Source: Calonectria ilicicola
Lineage: Eukaryota; Ascomycota; Sordariomycetes; Hypocreales; Nectriaceae
NCBI GenBank assembly: GCA_020809705.1
Contig: CP085826.1
Location: 7,440,001-7,504,000 of the forward strand
Reading direction: 5' to 3'
DNA: 64,000 nucleotides
Shown: piece by piece, positions 1-17,177 of the stretch
How positions within the stretch are numbered: the first letter of the stretch is position 1
How the letters are laid out: each line of letters opens with the position of its first letter
Translations under genes and position numbers: made by a program
The notes under the pieces: model-generated
What the model was told of the DNA's origin: nothing
The model's database searches: none
Seen by the model: the letters and a program-made list of their open reading frames with translations, nothing else

Positions 1-353
1 GACGAATCGGTTCAGCATAAATATATTCTGTGGTCGTGGGGTTTTGGTGGCCATCTGACCTGTCACAAGGTGGTAAGCGACATGCGCTGTCACGGCAAGA
101 AAAACGAGGGGCGGCTTTGGTCAGATCTATAACGGTCTCTTTTGTTCTTTTGTTCTTTTTGTAATAACTGAGCAATTAGAAAGCAATATACCGGTCTGAT
201 AAGAGGCTTTGTAATTTTCGATATTAAAGGGTATCAAGCATTGCACGACAGAATCTACCAAGATCGACGTGTCTCCGAAACAAAACGCACAAGTACAAGA
301 TATAAAAGCCACCGAAAAAGCAAAGCAATGTACAGTTGCCAGTTTCGGCTGGC

Positions 354-2227
354 TTACTCGTCGTGAGTGGGGGGTCCGACGTAGTTCTTGTGGCCCCAGA
401 GCCAGTACCATAGACCGGAGACGCTAATGGCAAATACAAACACAACGGGGGCATAGTTGACAGTGGCGGCGGTGGCGGGAACCATGGAAGGCATGCAGAA
501 GAGGGGAGTGACGAGGAGCGACCAGGCTAAGTAAATAAGTCAGCAAAACATTCATTTTCACACGAAGTTGGACATCTCAAATACGTACCAACAGCGATCC
601 AGTTGCAGACGGTACCTAGGGTGCCGAGGTAGAATTGTCCCTGCTTAATCTGCTTGCGGCCGGTGAACAAGCTAATGGCAACGGGAGTAACGTAGGCGAT
701 GGTCAGGGTGATGACACCGACACCAGAGAAGGCGTTGAAAGCGGTGGTGTTGCCGAAGTAGATCAGACCAAGGGCGAGCTGGACAACCATGCTGAGCATC
801 ATGGCGTTGAAGGGAACATCGAGCTTGCGGTTAACCTTCATCCACATGCTAGCTCCGGGAACGGCGCCATCACGGGCAAAGGCGAAGATGCATCGAGAGG
901 TGGCAGTTGTGCAGCCAATACCGCACATGATGGCGAGAACCATGAGAGGGATGAGCAGACCAAAGGCACCACCGGAGGAGCCGACAGCGGACTTGAGAAT
1001 CGAGGGGACGGGCTGGCCAGAGGCGAGGGCGATGAGTCCCTGGATGTCGGGGAGGACGAAGACCAGAGGGATCAGGAAAAGGAGACCGCAGAAGGTGTTG
1101 AGAATGACAGTAGCGACCATGGCCTTGGGGACCTGGGTTGCGGGCTTCTGAACCTCTTCGCACATGCTGTATAAACTGTTAGAAAACGAGGCTCCCAGAA
1201 ACATTCTCGGCACCACTCACGAAATAATCATTCCAGTGGAGGAGGTAGCGTATCCTGCGTGCAAAAGACCAACACAGAACGACCATCCATCTGGCCATCC
1301 AGAAGACGCCTCAAAGTGGGTGAAGACATATTTGGCGCTGTGTCGACCCTCCTTGGCCATGACCAGGACGCAAATGGTAATGGCAATGACACCAGCAAAA
1401 GTCCAGAAGATGGCAGCAGTCTTTAAAACACTTGTTAGTACGGGGCACAGTTACGGGGGAATATTTATTCAATTTGCTCACGTCAAGCAGAGGCAGGTAC
1501 TTGTTACCAAAGGCGGAAACGGCGTTGGTCAACAGAGTGATGCCGAGGAAGATGAGGTAGACCTGGTAGGCCTTGCCCTCGAGGACGCCAACACCGGGCT
1601 CTTTCTCAAACACATTGACACAGGCGACGATGAACAGAGTGGTACCGAAGTTCACAGACAGGGTAATCGAAATGTTGCCAACAAGGTAGAGCCAGCCGCA
1701 AATCCAGCCAGCAATTCGCCGCCAACGAGGGGGAGCCAGCATGAATGCTTGGTAGTAGACACCTAAATTCGCGATCAATCACATATTCACTTTAAATAAT
1801 AGAGACGGAGAGGAGGAAGTATTTCGCGAGCCGGAGCGGGGAGTTTCGCAACGAGAACAAGGGCAACGTGGGGAACAATTGTAGTACCTCCGGCAGTAGG
1901 ATAAACGCTAGTGATTTCACCGAGAGACGCAGCAACACAAATGATAATCAGAGAGACGGCGAGCCAACCCCAGATGATGTTGACAGGACCGCCGCCAACT
2001 AGCGGGTAGTAGAGAGTTGTGGCCAGACCATACGGAATGGAAGCCAGGACGAATGACATGAAGGCGACCTGGAGAGTCGATCGGTTGCGGGCAAGCTCAG
2101 GCGTGTATCCCAAGTTCTCGAGCATCTGATCGGCGGAATCGGGACCGGAAGAGCCTGGGTGGCTCTCGACCTTGTAGTCAACATTGCTGTTGCTACCGGA
2201 GTCGGCCTTGTAATCGGGAGGCGACAT
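354..2227 (-). CDS. GABA/amino-acid permease (APC superfamily)
   Basis: Plasma-membrane proton-coupled uptake carrier for GABA or amino acids (family knowledge). Five exons read in phase: 2227-1889, 1762-1482, 1420-1221, 1166-589, 526-354 (the first may end at 1888), giving about 523 residues, the usual length of fungal Uga4-like permeases. The N-terminus is hydrophilic; the stretch around PTAGG at the exon 1/2 junction is the conserved substrate-binding loop of the family. About 12 hydrophobic segments follow and the protein ends in a short hydrophilic tail with HKNYVGPP. Introns have GTGAGY/GTACGT donors and AG acceptors. The upstream minus strand is pyrimidine-rich, common for well-expressed fungal promoters. 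Substrate cannot be fixed from sequence. Confidence 0.9.
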
Positions 2228-4123
2228 TGTGACTGGTGATCGGGTGTTAGATTAAGCAATTGACCGGTTCGGACGCGGCGTATAGGCCGGGAGGGAGCGG
2301 AGGGAGAAACAAAACAAAGCCCCCAACGACGGGAGAGGGATAATAATAAAAAGAGAAAAGGGAATGAAGAATGCGAAAAAGTCAAAGGGAAGGAGGGTGA
2401 AGATGGGTTTAGTATGAAAGAGTCGAGTTTCAAAGCTCAACCAAGACAGACACCGAGGACCCGATCAACCAGAAAAGGAAATGTGGGAGGGTCGACGGTT
2501 AAAGTATTGACGGGGGGGCAATGCGGAAAAAGAAAAAAAGGAACAAGCTTCACCTGCAGAGAGCAAGGGGGGGTCAGTCAATCACACGTGGCGAGCCAAC
2601 GGTACAGGGAACATTCGTCTCAGGGAAGTGGTTTCTCCCTTTTCTTCCCTCCTTTTGATTGTTGTTGGTCCTGCAAGAACATAACAGGTTGCTGGGGGGG
2701 TGCCGAGATAAAAAGGTCTTTCTCTCGGCCCAGCTGGGAGGGCCATTGATGACGGTGGACAAGTATCTTGGACCATGCAACAGAGCGTGGGACGACGCGA
2801 AAGCCTATTCGGGGAACATGATGGCCAATGCTGACTAGCGTCGTGGGGCATGGAGAGCAGTGTGGAGTGAGATGATGAGGCTTTAAGGCTGGGCTTGTGC
2901 TTGTGCTTCGCGCAGCAGCGTATCTGTAGCACTCGCAGTGTGCAAACGAGCAGTCGCAAAAGAGAGAGGGTGAGACAAGGGCGTCGTAACAGGCCCCAGG
3001 CCGGGATAGCGCTACGTCATGACCCTAAAACACGGGATTGGCGGCGTTTAAACCGACGGGCAAGCACGGGGAGTGGCCGTGGAGCTCGCAGCCAAGCGGA
3101 GAGACCGATCGGGGCTGCTAGCTGAATGTGGAAGGAGATTAATACCGCGGCGCCCTAGGTGGCAAGGCCCAGGTGTCGAGAGGAAAACGGCAGCGGTTCT
3201 TGGGTGGGCTGCGAGAGCGCGCTGCTGGCGAGTAGCAGGTCGTGGATTTGAGTGGGACTGTTGACTGGGGTTGCGGTTGTTGTTGTGGTTGTGGTAGGTG
3301 GTGGAGGAGGAGGCTTAACTAGCATTGTGGATTGTGGGAACTGCTTCGCCGGGGGGATGCTCGAGTTTGGAACGGCTTCAAAGGACACGGGCCCGGGGAG
3401 ACAAGGGATGCGAGATATCGGAAGACGGAGCGCACGGGGGCGATGGGGGAGGAGGAGGAGGAGGGGGAGGGGGGGGGCAAATGGGGGAATGGAGACACTC
3501 CAGGCAAGATAGCCAGATAGCAATGGGGGAGGGGGAGGAGAAGCGAGGGCTGAGCCATGATAATGACCTGGTCTGCGATATCTGGTCCCTTGAGAGACGC
3601 CGAGCTTTATTACGGAGCAGCTACCGCGGTCCTGTCAGGCCATCCAGTTGCGCTGCTGTTGGCTGGGCGAGCCATGGATGATGGCTTCCAGGCATGACAT
3701 CCGAATGGTCACCGGAAGACAGGTTGCCATACCGTTAATCTACACCCTGGCCGGCTCGGTCTGCATCGAGGCAAAGTACGCCATTGCGTCGCATCGTAGT
3801 CGCGTGCCTCGCTGCTTTGGGCCAGCTTGGCAATGCAAGTTGAGATTTGATATACGGGCTAGTCACGATTTGAGGGAGGGGGGAAGGTTAGCCAAACCGC
3901 TTTTGAAGCATGCGTGTTGTGTTGGTTCTATCTAATAGTATATGCTGCGCTGTATCATATCCAATATCCCAAACAAGAGATGCACCCATGCCAAAATGCA
4001 ATAATGGCAAGTCTAGACCGCGTGAGATAGAGCCCAATCCATGTTTGCTGCTATCCGACTTGATACCAAACTCCTACCGTGCCGCGCCGTGCCGTTCCGC
4101 CCCTTTTTTTTAATGCTGCTGGT
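2228..4123. other. Intergenic, permease promoter and coactosin 3' flank
   Basis: No convincing gene. The first 200 bases are purine-rich on the plus strand, so the permease 5' region is pyrimidine-rich. Low-complexity GTT/GGT and GGA runs lie at about 3263-3312 and 3444-3478; short open frames across them are compositional artefacts. Confidence 0.6.
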
Positions 4124-4561
4124 TCATCCACGACCGCCGTTGTAGTCAGCACCTCCAGCTTTCCTCAGCCGTGTGACGATGTCGTCGAGGCCGAGCTCCG
4201 ACTTTTCACCGGCCGTGAAGGCGAGGTGGTGGTTGGAGAGGATGCGCTTGACCTCGCCGCTCTCGATGCTGACGCGGGCCTTGCGCATCACCTTTGTGTT
4301 CTCGCCGATCCAGACGATGAGGACGAACTTGACGCGGGTGCTCTCCTTGTCATTGGCGTACTCGACGCGCACGTAGCCGTACTGGACCTGGGTCTTGTCG
4401 AGGTGCTGCTTCAGCTCGTCCAAGCCTCCTGTTCCCTGCTCCTTGAGCTCCAGCTTCTGTCCTGTGCCGGCATGCGAGACGATGAACCAGTTGGTCTCAT
4501 CCTTGTCCGACAGGACTGCCTCGTAAGCAGCCTGGACATCAGGTGCATCCAAGCCAGACAT
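4124..4561 (-). CDS. Coactosin-like ADF-H actin-binding protein
   Basis: Single-exon gene for a 145-residue protein made of one ADF-homology (cofilin/tropomyosin-type actin-binding) domain. Family members bind F-actin and act in the cortical cytoskeleton. The start MSGLDAP, the core YVRVEYANDKEST followed by FVLIVWIGE, and the block with KVMRKARVSIES match fungal coactosin-like proteins over their whole length, and the C-terminus reads IVTRLRKAGGADY, the usual family end. The length is normal. It stands alone between long non-coding stretches, so neighbours add nothing. A (CAC)n/(TGG)n tract lies about 410 bp upstream. Confidence 0.92.
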   Translation of the reverse strand: MSGLDAPDVQAAYEAVLSDKDETNWFIVSHAGTGQKLELKEQGTGGLDELKQHLDKTQVQYGYVRVEYANDKESTRVKFVLIVWIGENTKVMRKARVSIESGEVKRILSNHHLAFTAGEKSELGLDDIVTRLRKAGGADYNGGRG

Positions 4562-7500
4562 TGGTGCGGCTTCGTGCAGACGCGCCTAGCGGTGAGTATC
4601 TCGGCGGTTCGGGAGGGGGAGGGAGGCAGCAGCTCGTGATGGCAAACGACGGATCGAGGGACGGCGGAGAAGCAGTGGGCTATCCGTGGCCCGTGGAGGG
4701 ATATAGAGTGAGTAAGAAAAAAAAAACTGGATATTGTTTATCCCGTAACGGAGCGAGATGCGACAAGAGGGAGAATGTGCGTTGGTGGGTGCAGGCGCCG
4801 TAGTTCGGTCGATCGATCGGGTCCCCGTTCTCACACACAGTCGGGAGCGAGTTTGGCTCTCCGGGACGAGAATTGGCGTCCTGCGACGGCAATTACGGGG
4901 CTTGCGTCTTTTGGAAGCACAGAGCAACGGGGGGTATGTGGTCTCTGTGGCCTGTGGTTCAGTACAGTAGTGGTGGTGGTGGTGGTGGTGACCAAGGGGA
5001 AGCATCCCATCCTCAGCAAAGAGGGGCTCGGTCGGTTTTACGGGTCTTTTACTGCTCTCGGCATGGCTCATTGCTGAGAAACGCCTCCTTTTTCAGCTGG
5101 GGGTCTTGTCAAAATGCTCAATGGTTCTCGTCTAAATTATGCTACCCACTCTAGCTTGTCCGTCCAATACTGACAGCAACGGACGCCGACGCTGTGTAAT
5201 AAACTACCGTAATGTCGCCCGGCTATGCCTGTTTAGGCCGAGCCGTACCTCTCCGCGAAGCTAACTGCGTCGACCGAGCTGTGGATGTGTGGATGTGCTC
5301 CATCGATAATCCCGCTCGCTTACAGTAGACTGGATGGCTTGAATGGCCCGTTTCCCTCAGCGACGAGACCGTAACGAACCGTCAGATGTCTTGCGTTGCT
5401 GGCGGCGGGTCTTTGTTCAATCCAGCGTGTTGTGGCTTTCCCCCACTACTCACTACTGGGGGGCGCTGGACGCCGCAATGCAATCCTGGCTGCCCCCCTG
5501 GCAGAAAAGAACAATTCCCAGTCTTCCATGCTCGTCGTGGCTGCTGATGGCTCTCCACTCGGCGCGGGTGGGTGAACCCTGGGTTTCAAACGCCTCTCTG
5601 CAAGATCTTGGCCGCCATGATTGGCTCCATACTTTGATATCGCGTAATTGAGACTGACTCGAGTGGGCTGTGACATTCACGACCCCATGTCATGATCCGC
5701 TCCAGACGGCTTCAATCCATCTTCCTTGGCAACAATAATGACGACACTGAGCTCCATTCCTCCCTCCACAGCCAGCCCGTCCTCAATCTTTTTCTCCATT
5801 CTCGTCCAGCGTCGTATACAGACCACGATGCCCAGTATATTATTACGACAAGGTAATCCTTCCGCTTCGCGCAGCCCTACCATCACCTGACAGAAGCTTT
5901 GAGGCCCAAGAGTGGCCCTTCCATTCCACTCGGTCGCAGAATTACCAACAAAACCTTGTCCCTGTGAGCGAGCATTTCCCATTTCACTCGACAACAATCC
6001 ATGGCACAGCGCGTCCGCGTCACATTACCATTACGTGGAGGGGCATTAACACCAGTGGAGATGCATCTTCAAAGCCCACTCGGGCTCAGCAGTCAGCGTT
6101 TCACTTTCAAGACTGCAAGCCGCAAGCACCTTGGCGATTGATGCGCCCATGCAGTGGCACCCAGTTGATTTTGCCCGAGTGGGGAACGTAGTGCTCATCA
6201 CTGTTTGAGAAGCGGCGCAGACCAACGCCTGGCTCGGCGAAATTATCTCTAGGCAGGTTGGCGCACTTGATTGTGTCCGTCATGCTGCGAGTGCATATTC
6301 CAGAACATTTCTGGTAAACGATCATCCGCAGCTGTGCATGTCAAGTTTGAATTAGATCAATGAGCTGCGTGAAATGACACGCGATCTGCTTCCTATTCGG
6401 GGCATGTCGCTTCTTATCTGACATCCTTTCTATATTGGGACGATGGTAATCTTAGCCATATCTGAGTTTCCGCTTAATGGTTTGACATGTCCCACGGAAT
6501 TTGCAACTGGTCCAAGCTGTCGAGGGGCCTCCCTTGCATTGGCTTTGGCGCGGAAATATCACGAAAAGCTGAAAAACTCTGACGCCGAACAAGATGGACC
6601 CTGTTTCATGCAGATAGGACTAAAAAGCTGGAAAAAAATAAATTCCTCCAACATGGGATCCAAGAGGAAACCAACGTCACTAGGTGCATGTCTACATAGA
6701 CGAGATTCACCCCATATTGTTTTCGCGCGACAACTCAGCTGCATCGGGCTAGAAATGGGTCTTTCACTGGCAAATAAGTGCCTTGGGCCCTCTGTTTCCA
6801 TATTTGCGTCATTCCCCAGTGCCAAGAATTGACTGTTGGTCATTCGTGTCTAAACATCACTCGGCGGCTCGTGTGGATATCGTCGTTAACAACCCCACGA
6901 GTCTCATAAAAACGGGACAGTGGAGTAGATGTGCTCAAGGCTGTATTTACACGACGGGGCTGAAACTCTTGGCCTTGGCGAAGGATTCTTTGTCGCAAAG
7001 TCAGGTAGCTAGCTAGCTGGCATCGCCGCCCCTCGCAGAAAAGGCGGTCGGTGCAGGGTAGGAGGAGTACATGGCACATGGCGTTATGGACAAGCGCATT
7101 TCTATCCCGTGTCGACTAAAGACTAGCCGCGTCTTGCGATCTAATTACTTGTCATTTTGCGATACGAATTTTATTGTGTTATCAAAATAGAAGAAAAAGA
7201 AAAGAAAAGAAGCGGAACTAGAAGTGTGCGCGGGAGAGCGACGTGCCAAGCGCTTTGAGCTGACCGTTACAACCTCGAGCCCACGTATCTTATCGGACGT
7301 GTCAGATATCTCGATACATCTGAAATATCGACTGGGTTAGTTCATAATCGTGGCATTAGGATGAATTAGCCCTTGCAAGTGACAAGGTACCTGCTGCAGA
7401 AGGTCTACCACACCCTTCTAGAGTGTTGCCGCAAACGATTTATTAGCCTGGGGCTAAATGACGGCAGTTGCAATCGCGCAAGGCTATCACTTGATGGCTG

Positions 7501-7917
7501 GAACATTATTCCTCAGCCATGGAATACTTAAAACAAGCCTAGTATGGCCGTGCGATTTTCTACGTGAGAAAAAATAGAGGTGCCTTGATTAAGCAGATGC
7601 GTGGCAACATTTGGCGAGTTGTGAATGTCTAAGAACGTGCACGTGTCTATTTCACATGCAATGCTAGTTACGGGCCTTTGTCCCAGTAATTTTCGTGTAC
7701 AATGGGATTTTTTTGTTCATTTCATATGTATTATTTTGCTGAACTAGACGCCTCACATCGACACTGTCTTGGATGGAGTTTGAGTTCCCTTCCTTAGTCT
7801 TGTCCGTGCATGATGTATGTGGCTGGTAGCCAGCCTCGCCGATTGAGTTTTACGCCTTGACACGCCCTGCGCCATCCAAAAGCCATTTGGATGATCCAAT
7901 GATACACCATTTCCAAT
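4562..7917. other. Intergenic, about 3.3 kb
   Basis: Upstream region of the coactosin gene and downstream region of the UDP-galactopyranose mutase gene. Only short frames without recognisable domains or consistent splice structure are present. Nothing supported apart from the microsatellite. Confidence 0.5.
4971..4990. repeat. (TGG)n microsatellite
   Basis: About six to seven tandem TGG units in the upstream region of the coactosin gene. Non-coding low-complexity repeat; probably polymorphic. Confidence 0.85.
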
Positions 7918-12263
<4,346 letters not shown>

Positions 12264-13970
12264 CTAGGCTACAGGTATAATGCTACCTGAAATCTTGACG
12301 TGAGGAATGGGTATCGTAGCAAGCTTGTCCGCTGTTTTAGCCACGCACCATTTGACTGCATTCGCAGGTAGCAGATTGTTCATCCGCGCGTACATTACTC
12401 CCTCAGCGATATTGGCCATTTCTTGGCTATCCCAAATTCCTTCTCTCCTCTTCATAGAGCGCAGCAAGTGCAATGCCCTCACCTGAAGCTCGGGGTCTTG
12501 GCATAGCACAACCGTCAAACTGAGGCTGGGGATGATGCCCGAAACGAAGGAAAAGGTTGGCAAAGTATCCAATCCCTGGGATTTGATTATGGATTCTGCT
12601 TGCTGTAGCAAGAATTCCCATGAATTTGTTGAAGAAGGTATTTGGTTTGACTGGACTCCCAGAAAATTTGCCAATTTTATCTGCTGGATGCAGAGAGCTA
12701 CAAGCTGAAAAGACTCCAGTTTAGAGAGGTCGTTTCCATATAGTTTGTCTTTCAATAAATTGAATTTACTACTCCAGGCATCGAAGGCTGGAATCAAATC
12801 CGCGATAATGTTCTGAGCGGACCTGGGGGTAGGTGGTTGGTCAGGGTTCTCCTGGCGTAATGATGGCGATAGCGTCGTCTCTTGGCGCAAACTGGCCAAC
12901 CTAGTACTTACTTCTTGGCGAAGTAACATGAAGGATTTGGAGGTCTTGGTCAGTGATTCATATGGTGCCAAGGGATCTCCGCCTACGATGGTAGACTTGA
13001 TCTGAAGGTCAAACCCGGGAATCACACCACGACCCGTGTAGACGACAATATCATTCGCAAAACCCAGGAGCATAAACTTTATGTGCTCGAAAGGTTCCGA
13101 ATCATTTCCAGCTCCAGGCCGACATTTTTCGATGTCACTTTTACCAGAGGACTGTCGAGAGCTGAGAAGGGCGTATGCAGCTCGCAAGTGTCGGACTGAT
13201 TCGGTGTAACGCCCCAAAAGGTTCTCAATGCATATAAAAATGACACAGCATGTTAAAATAACCTCTAGGCTTGATTCGGCATCTGTGGATGTGAAGTGGG
13301 CAATCTGACTGATAGCTTCGTTATACTGTTTGATTGAAAACACCTCCAGTGTGTCAAGGCTGGGTGTGTTTTCATGGTCCCATGAGAGCCGCGTCTTGAA
13401 TCGTTTGTGTGCGCTTCCAAGGGCACAAAGTGCTGCTCTCACAGGAGTTGATACATGTCCCATGGGAAGAGCCTGACAATACCAGAATTCAAGAGGCACA
13501 AGGGATGTGTTGAAGTCCAGAATCGTACACGTTTGCACATGATGGAAGAGATCCGCCTCCGAAGGCAGCCCGTGCGGGGTGGGTTCAGAAATCTGATGGC
13601 CTGGCGACTGACAAAGAATTGCCCTGTATTGCGTTGAAGCCAGTAAAGCACAATTTGCGGTTGGCTTTGATTTCCGCCTTCGCCCTCGTGTTTCTTTAAA
13701 AGCCTTGTAGCCCTCACATGTGCGGCGGTCCTTTTCGCATCTCTTACAAAACGGCTTAGTTTCGTCACATTTGAGATGGCGATTTCTAAATAGCAGTAAG
13801 CAGATGACGTACGTACTTGCTACATCGCCGACTTACTTGCTGGGAACACAAGGTTAATCAATCGCACCATGCACGTTTAACCAGGGACTCACGTACCATG
13901 TAACACACCCGGTTCTGACCTTGGGACCCCCAAAGCGAACCCACTTTCTCGTTTGCATATTTTGCTCCAT
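12264..13970 (-). CDS. Zn2Cys6 transcription factor (TF1) with 3-nt microexon
   Basis: Nuclear DNA-binding regulator, 532 residues. Proposed exons: 13970-13897, 13837-13839 (three bases, CAA), 13785-12264. Joined this way the cluster has cysteines 22, 25, 32, 39, 42 and 49 in the exact C-x2-C-x6-C-x6-C-x2-C-x6-C spacing; joining exon 1 directly to exon 3 gives a stop. A second CAA flanked by AG and GTACGT lies at 13817-13819 but would leave a 31-nt intron. The rest resembles the regulatory half of small fungal Zn2Cys6 proteins with no separate Fungal_trans signature I can place. It is divergent from the epoxide hydrolase across 1.6 kb, so may control it. Targets unknown. Confidence 0.8.
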
Positions 13971-15539
13971 GTCGTAAATCAAAATCAGCCCTACGGGGCA
14001 AAGGTAGCGAGTGTGTCTTGGTTATTGGCTCTATTTATTTGTCCTGCGGCCTCCTTTCAGCAAGTGTGCTAGCGTGTTGCACAGACACGCATGGCACGTT
14101 TCTTGAAACATGCTGCCACGGGGAAATGGGTGGCTGATTGTGGCATCGACAGTGCGACGCTGGCGGGAGCGAAGGAACGAGGAGCTTCTTCATCCCCTTA
14201 CTAGCGTGGGAAGCGGCACACGGGATTGGACCCTCGAAAAGTCCGACATCTCCGGCATCGATTTAATCACTAGCATCACCTTGACAGAGCCATCGACGGG
14301 CTACTCCGGACATAGGGGCCTTTTGGGCCCGTCTTTGTGGGGCCTCGACTCGCCACCACGACAAGTGCCGAGTGCCACTAAGACCCTTTGGTTGTACGCC
14401 TGCGGGATAAACCCACAATAGGAGCATGAAAAGCGGCATGGCAAATCCGGAGCTCAATGGCCACCGTGACAAAAGTTTTTTGATCAATGATGAATACATT
14501 AGGGTAGCTGTGGCACTCATCTCGTCATGAGCGATCACACTGATGGGTAGGATTGTTCCATGTCTGACACCAGCTTCATTGCAGAGAGCGTTTCAGTATC
14601 AATTGTGACAGACTTAGGGACGGACTCAATGGCACCTACAATTCTGTTTCAAGGATTGATCCGTGGATTGACCGTCTTGCTACATGCCTGTCCCTGGCGA
14701 CTGGAACTTGCGCCGAGGGCTTGACTGAGCTAAGGGTTTGAGGATTACACCGGTAAAACTTTGTCTATATTCCAACGGTTGAGAGAGTTGAATGCCAAAT
14801 AGGGCAATCATGTGGGAGCCACTCCTGCATGAATTAGCTTGTCTATCTGGTCCGATTTCAAGAGATCATCTCCACAGATGAGTGCCGGGGTGTCTTAGCT
14901 AGACTGAGGAGTCAGTAGGGTTGGACAATCTTGAAGAACAGCACCTCATGAGCTGCCCCGGTTTTACTCGGATGGGCAATGAATTGCCTACATGATGTTA
15001 GACAGTGGAGCAGATATTCTGACACTTGTTTGAACCCGTTGGACGAGACTTGTAACGCCTTCCATGCAAAACGCTTGGCTCAACGGTTTGCTCCCGGGTT
15101 AGTGTCGGATGCGGGGGCCCCGAACGGGAGCCGAACGGGTCCCGAAATTTGCGTCCGTGTGATTCGCTCGGAGAGGGCATGGCCGATGCTGGCGAACGGG
15201 TTCATGTAGAGAAGAGGACCTAGCGGACCATACATTTATTTTAATTAGGATATGATAGTTGTTTAGGATAGCAAACAAACAAATCAGACCAATCAGACGA
15301 CTGCCAAACAGAACTTAGAGAAACGGTCTGTTGCTGATGTTTCTCAGTGCTAGTTTCTTCGGCCCATCCTTAGCCGATGCTGATCTGCATCCATCACTGA
15401 CATATTTGCCCGAAAAATCAATAAAGACCGGCTATGCGACCAGAAAGTCTAACATCCAAGCCGGTGGCACAATCCCCGATTACCTTTTGCTCGGCGCAAT
15501 TTCGAGATCTACTATTTTGTAATTGACACACCGTGCGTC
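13971..15539. promoter_or_regulatory. Divergent intergenic region, TF1 / epoxide hydrolase
   Basis: About 1.6 kb between two divergently transcribed genes, so it must hold both promoters. No coding sequence with recognisable domains. Individual binding sites are not called. Confidence 0.45.
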
Positions 15540-17177
15540 ATGTCTGAATACAGCGAGCTACCTCACCATGCCTCGCTCAAGACGTCCGAGTTCGTCATGA
15601 GCACTGCAAAGGAGGACCTGGAAGCACTCCTGACTCTCTTACACGCCTCAAAGCTTGGACCTAGAACCTTTGAGAATTCGGATCCCGGTGGCAAGTATGG
15701 CGTCACGTACGAATGGATGGCTAATACCAAGGCCTATTGGGAACATTCTTTCGATTGGTAATGCCATTTTGCTGTAATATTTCACCTGAATCTAAAGTAA
15801 CATGGCTGTTTTAAGGTCTGCGGTGGAAAATCACGTTAATGCATTCCCGAATTTCATATCAGAGGTAGTTGACGATGACGGGAGAACCCAAGCCACCCAT
15901 TTTGTCGGTCTCTTTTCCAAGAAGAAGGATGCCATTCCCCTGATGTGCATCCATGGGTGGCCAGGTAAGAACTGTGTTGAAAAACAATTCCCGTACTTAC
16001 GGGATCCTATTAGGCAATTTCTTGGAATTTCTCGGTGTTCTGTCCTCTCTGGTGAAGAAGTATACACCTGATGAACTTCCGTATCATGTTATTGTCCCTT
16101 CATTGCCAGGATATACATTCTCAGAGTCACCGCCTCCAGAAAAGGATTGGAAACTCGAGGATTCTGCACGCATTATGCACAAACTTATGGTCGGGCTAGG
16201 TTTCGAGGCTGGATACGCTTTGCAAGGTGGCGATATCGGTAGCTACACGACCAGAATTATGGCAAAGCGTTATGACTCTTGCAAAGGTGAGATATATCCT
16301 TTATTAAAGAGTAAATTTCTAACAACTATTATAGCTTTACACCGTAAGACTACTCCCAAAAGAGCGGGGTATCGGATACTGAATTACTTGATGTAGTAAA
16401 CTTTTGTGTCATGACTTGCCCTGATGAGACGGTTCATGGCAGACTCCCAATCGAAGATTTCGAGCGGAAAGGCCTCGAACGAGCTGACGACTTTGGAAAA
16501 TTTGGAACTGCATATGCTGTGGAGCATTCGACTCGGCCAGCCACGATTGGCTTCGTACTATCATCAAGCCCTTTGGCGCTACTTGCATGGTAAGTAGGAA
16601 GAGACGTCCTTTGTGGGCTCGGAATTAAAAACATATTCCAAGGGTTGGCGAGAAGTATCTCACATGGACTGATACCACACCGAATTTGGACGAGATTTTG
16701 GCATCGGTCACGTTATATTGGTTGACGGAAACATTCCCTCGTGCAATCTATCCTTACCGAGAGGTGTGTGACTACAACGATATATTTGAGCGAAGCATCG
16801 CTGATTAGCTTAGGAAATCATTGAGGAACAACAACAAGCCAAATCTGAGGCCGATTGCCGGAATGTATTTCAACAAGGTCCAAAGCGATACATGAACCAC
16901 ACCGATCCTCAGTTATACTGTCAAAAGCCTCTCGGTTATTCTTGGTTTCCTCGTGAGATAGCGCCGATGCCGAAGTCATGGGTAGCTACTACCGGAAATC
17001 TGGTTTGGTATAGGAGCCATCAGAAGGTTTGTCCATCAGCTTGACATGTTCGGGTCGTGACGCGATCGACTGATGAAGATATAGGGCGGCCACTTTGCCG
17101 CGATGGAGCAACCAGATATTCTGCTGGCTGATATTGAAGATTTCTTGGAACAAGTCTGGATCAAAGGAATTCATTAA
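15540..17177 (+). CDS. Epoxide hydrolase (alpha/beta-hydrolase)
   Basis: Hydrolyses epoxides to vicinal diols; in fungi used in detoxification or specialised metabolism. Eight exons: 15540-15757, 15816-15964, 16014-16286, 16335-16343 (nine bases), 16397-16589, 16643-16763, 16814-17026, 17085-17177; 422 residues. An N-terminal EHN domain is followed by the oxyanion-hole motif HGWPG (119-123), the nucleophile Asp in GGDIG (about 196) and the catalytic His in GGHFAAME (about 395). The tiny fourth exon is needed to give ALHLNFCVM, the family sequence after the nucleophile elbow. All junction phases agree. It is divergent from TF1, and could belong either to the peptide locus further right or to an independent pathway. 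Confidence 0.9.
16335..16343 (+). other. 9-nt internal exon of the epoxide hydrolase
   Basis: Bounded by ATAG on the left and GTAAG on the right. It supplies the end of an Ala codon, Leu, His and the first base of the next Leu. Without it the frame runs into stops and the conserved ALHLNFC block is lost. Confidence 0.75.

Noticed and set aside
635..1174. 179-codon plus-strand open frame
   Set aside because: Antisense shadow of permease exon 4, rich in Gly/Asp/Glu from codon complement; no domain.
3155..3681. Several overlapping open frames on both strands
   Set aside because: They arise from GGT/GGA/GGG low-complexity DNA and have no family resemblance.
13817..13819. Second CAA as the TF1 microexon
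   Set aside because: It would leave a 31-nt second intron; the copy at 13837-13839 gives two introns of about 50-57 nt. Both encode the same residue, so the protein is unaffected.
14110..15209. Small open frames between TF1 and the epoxide hydrolase
   Set aside because: No ATG-initiated frame with domain resemblance or splice continuity; region treated as divergent promoter DNA.
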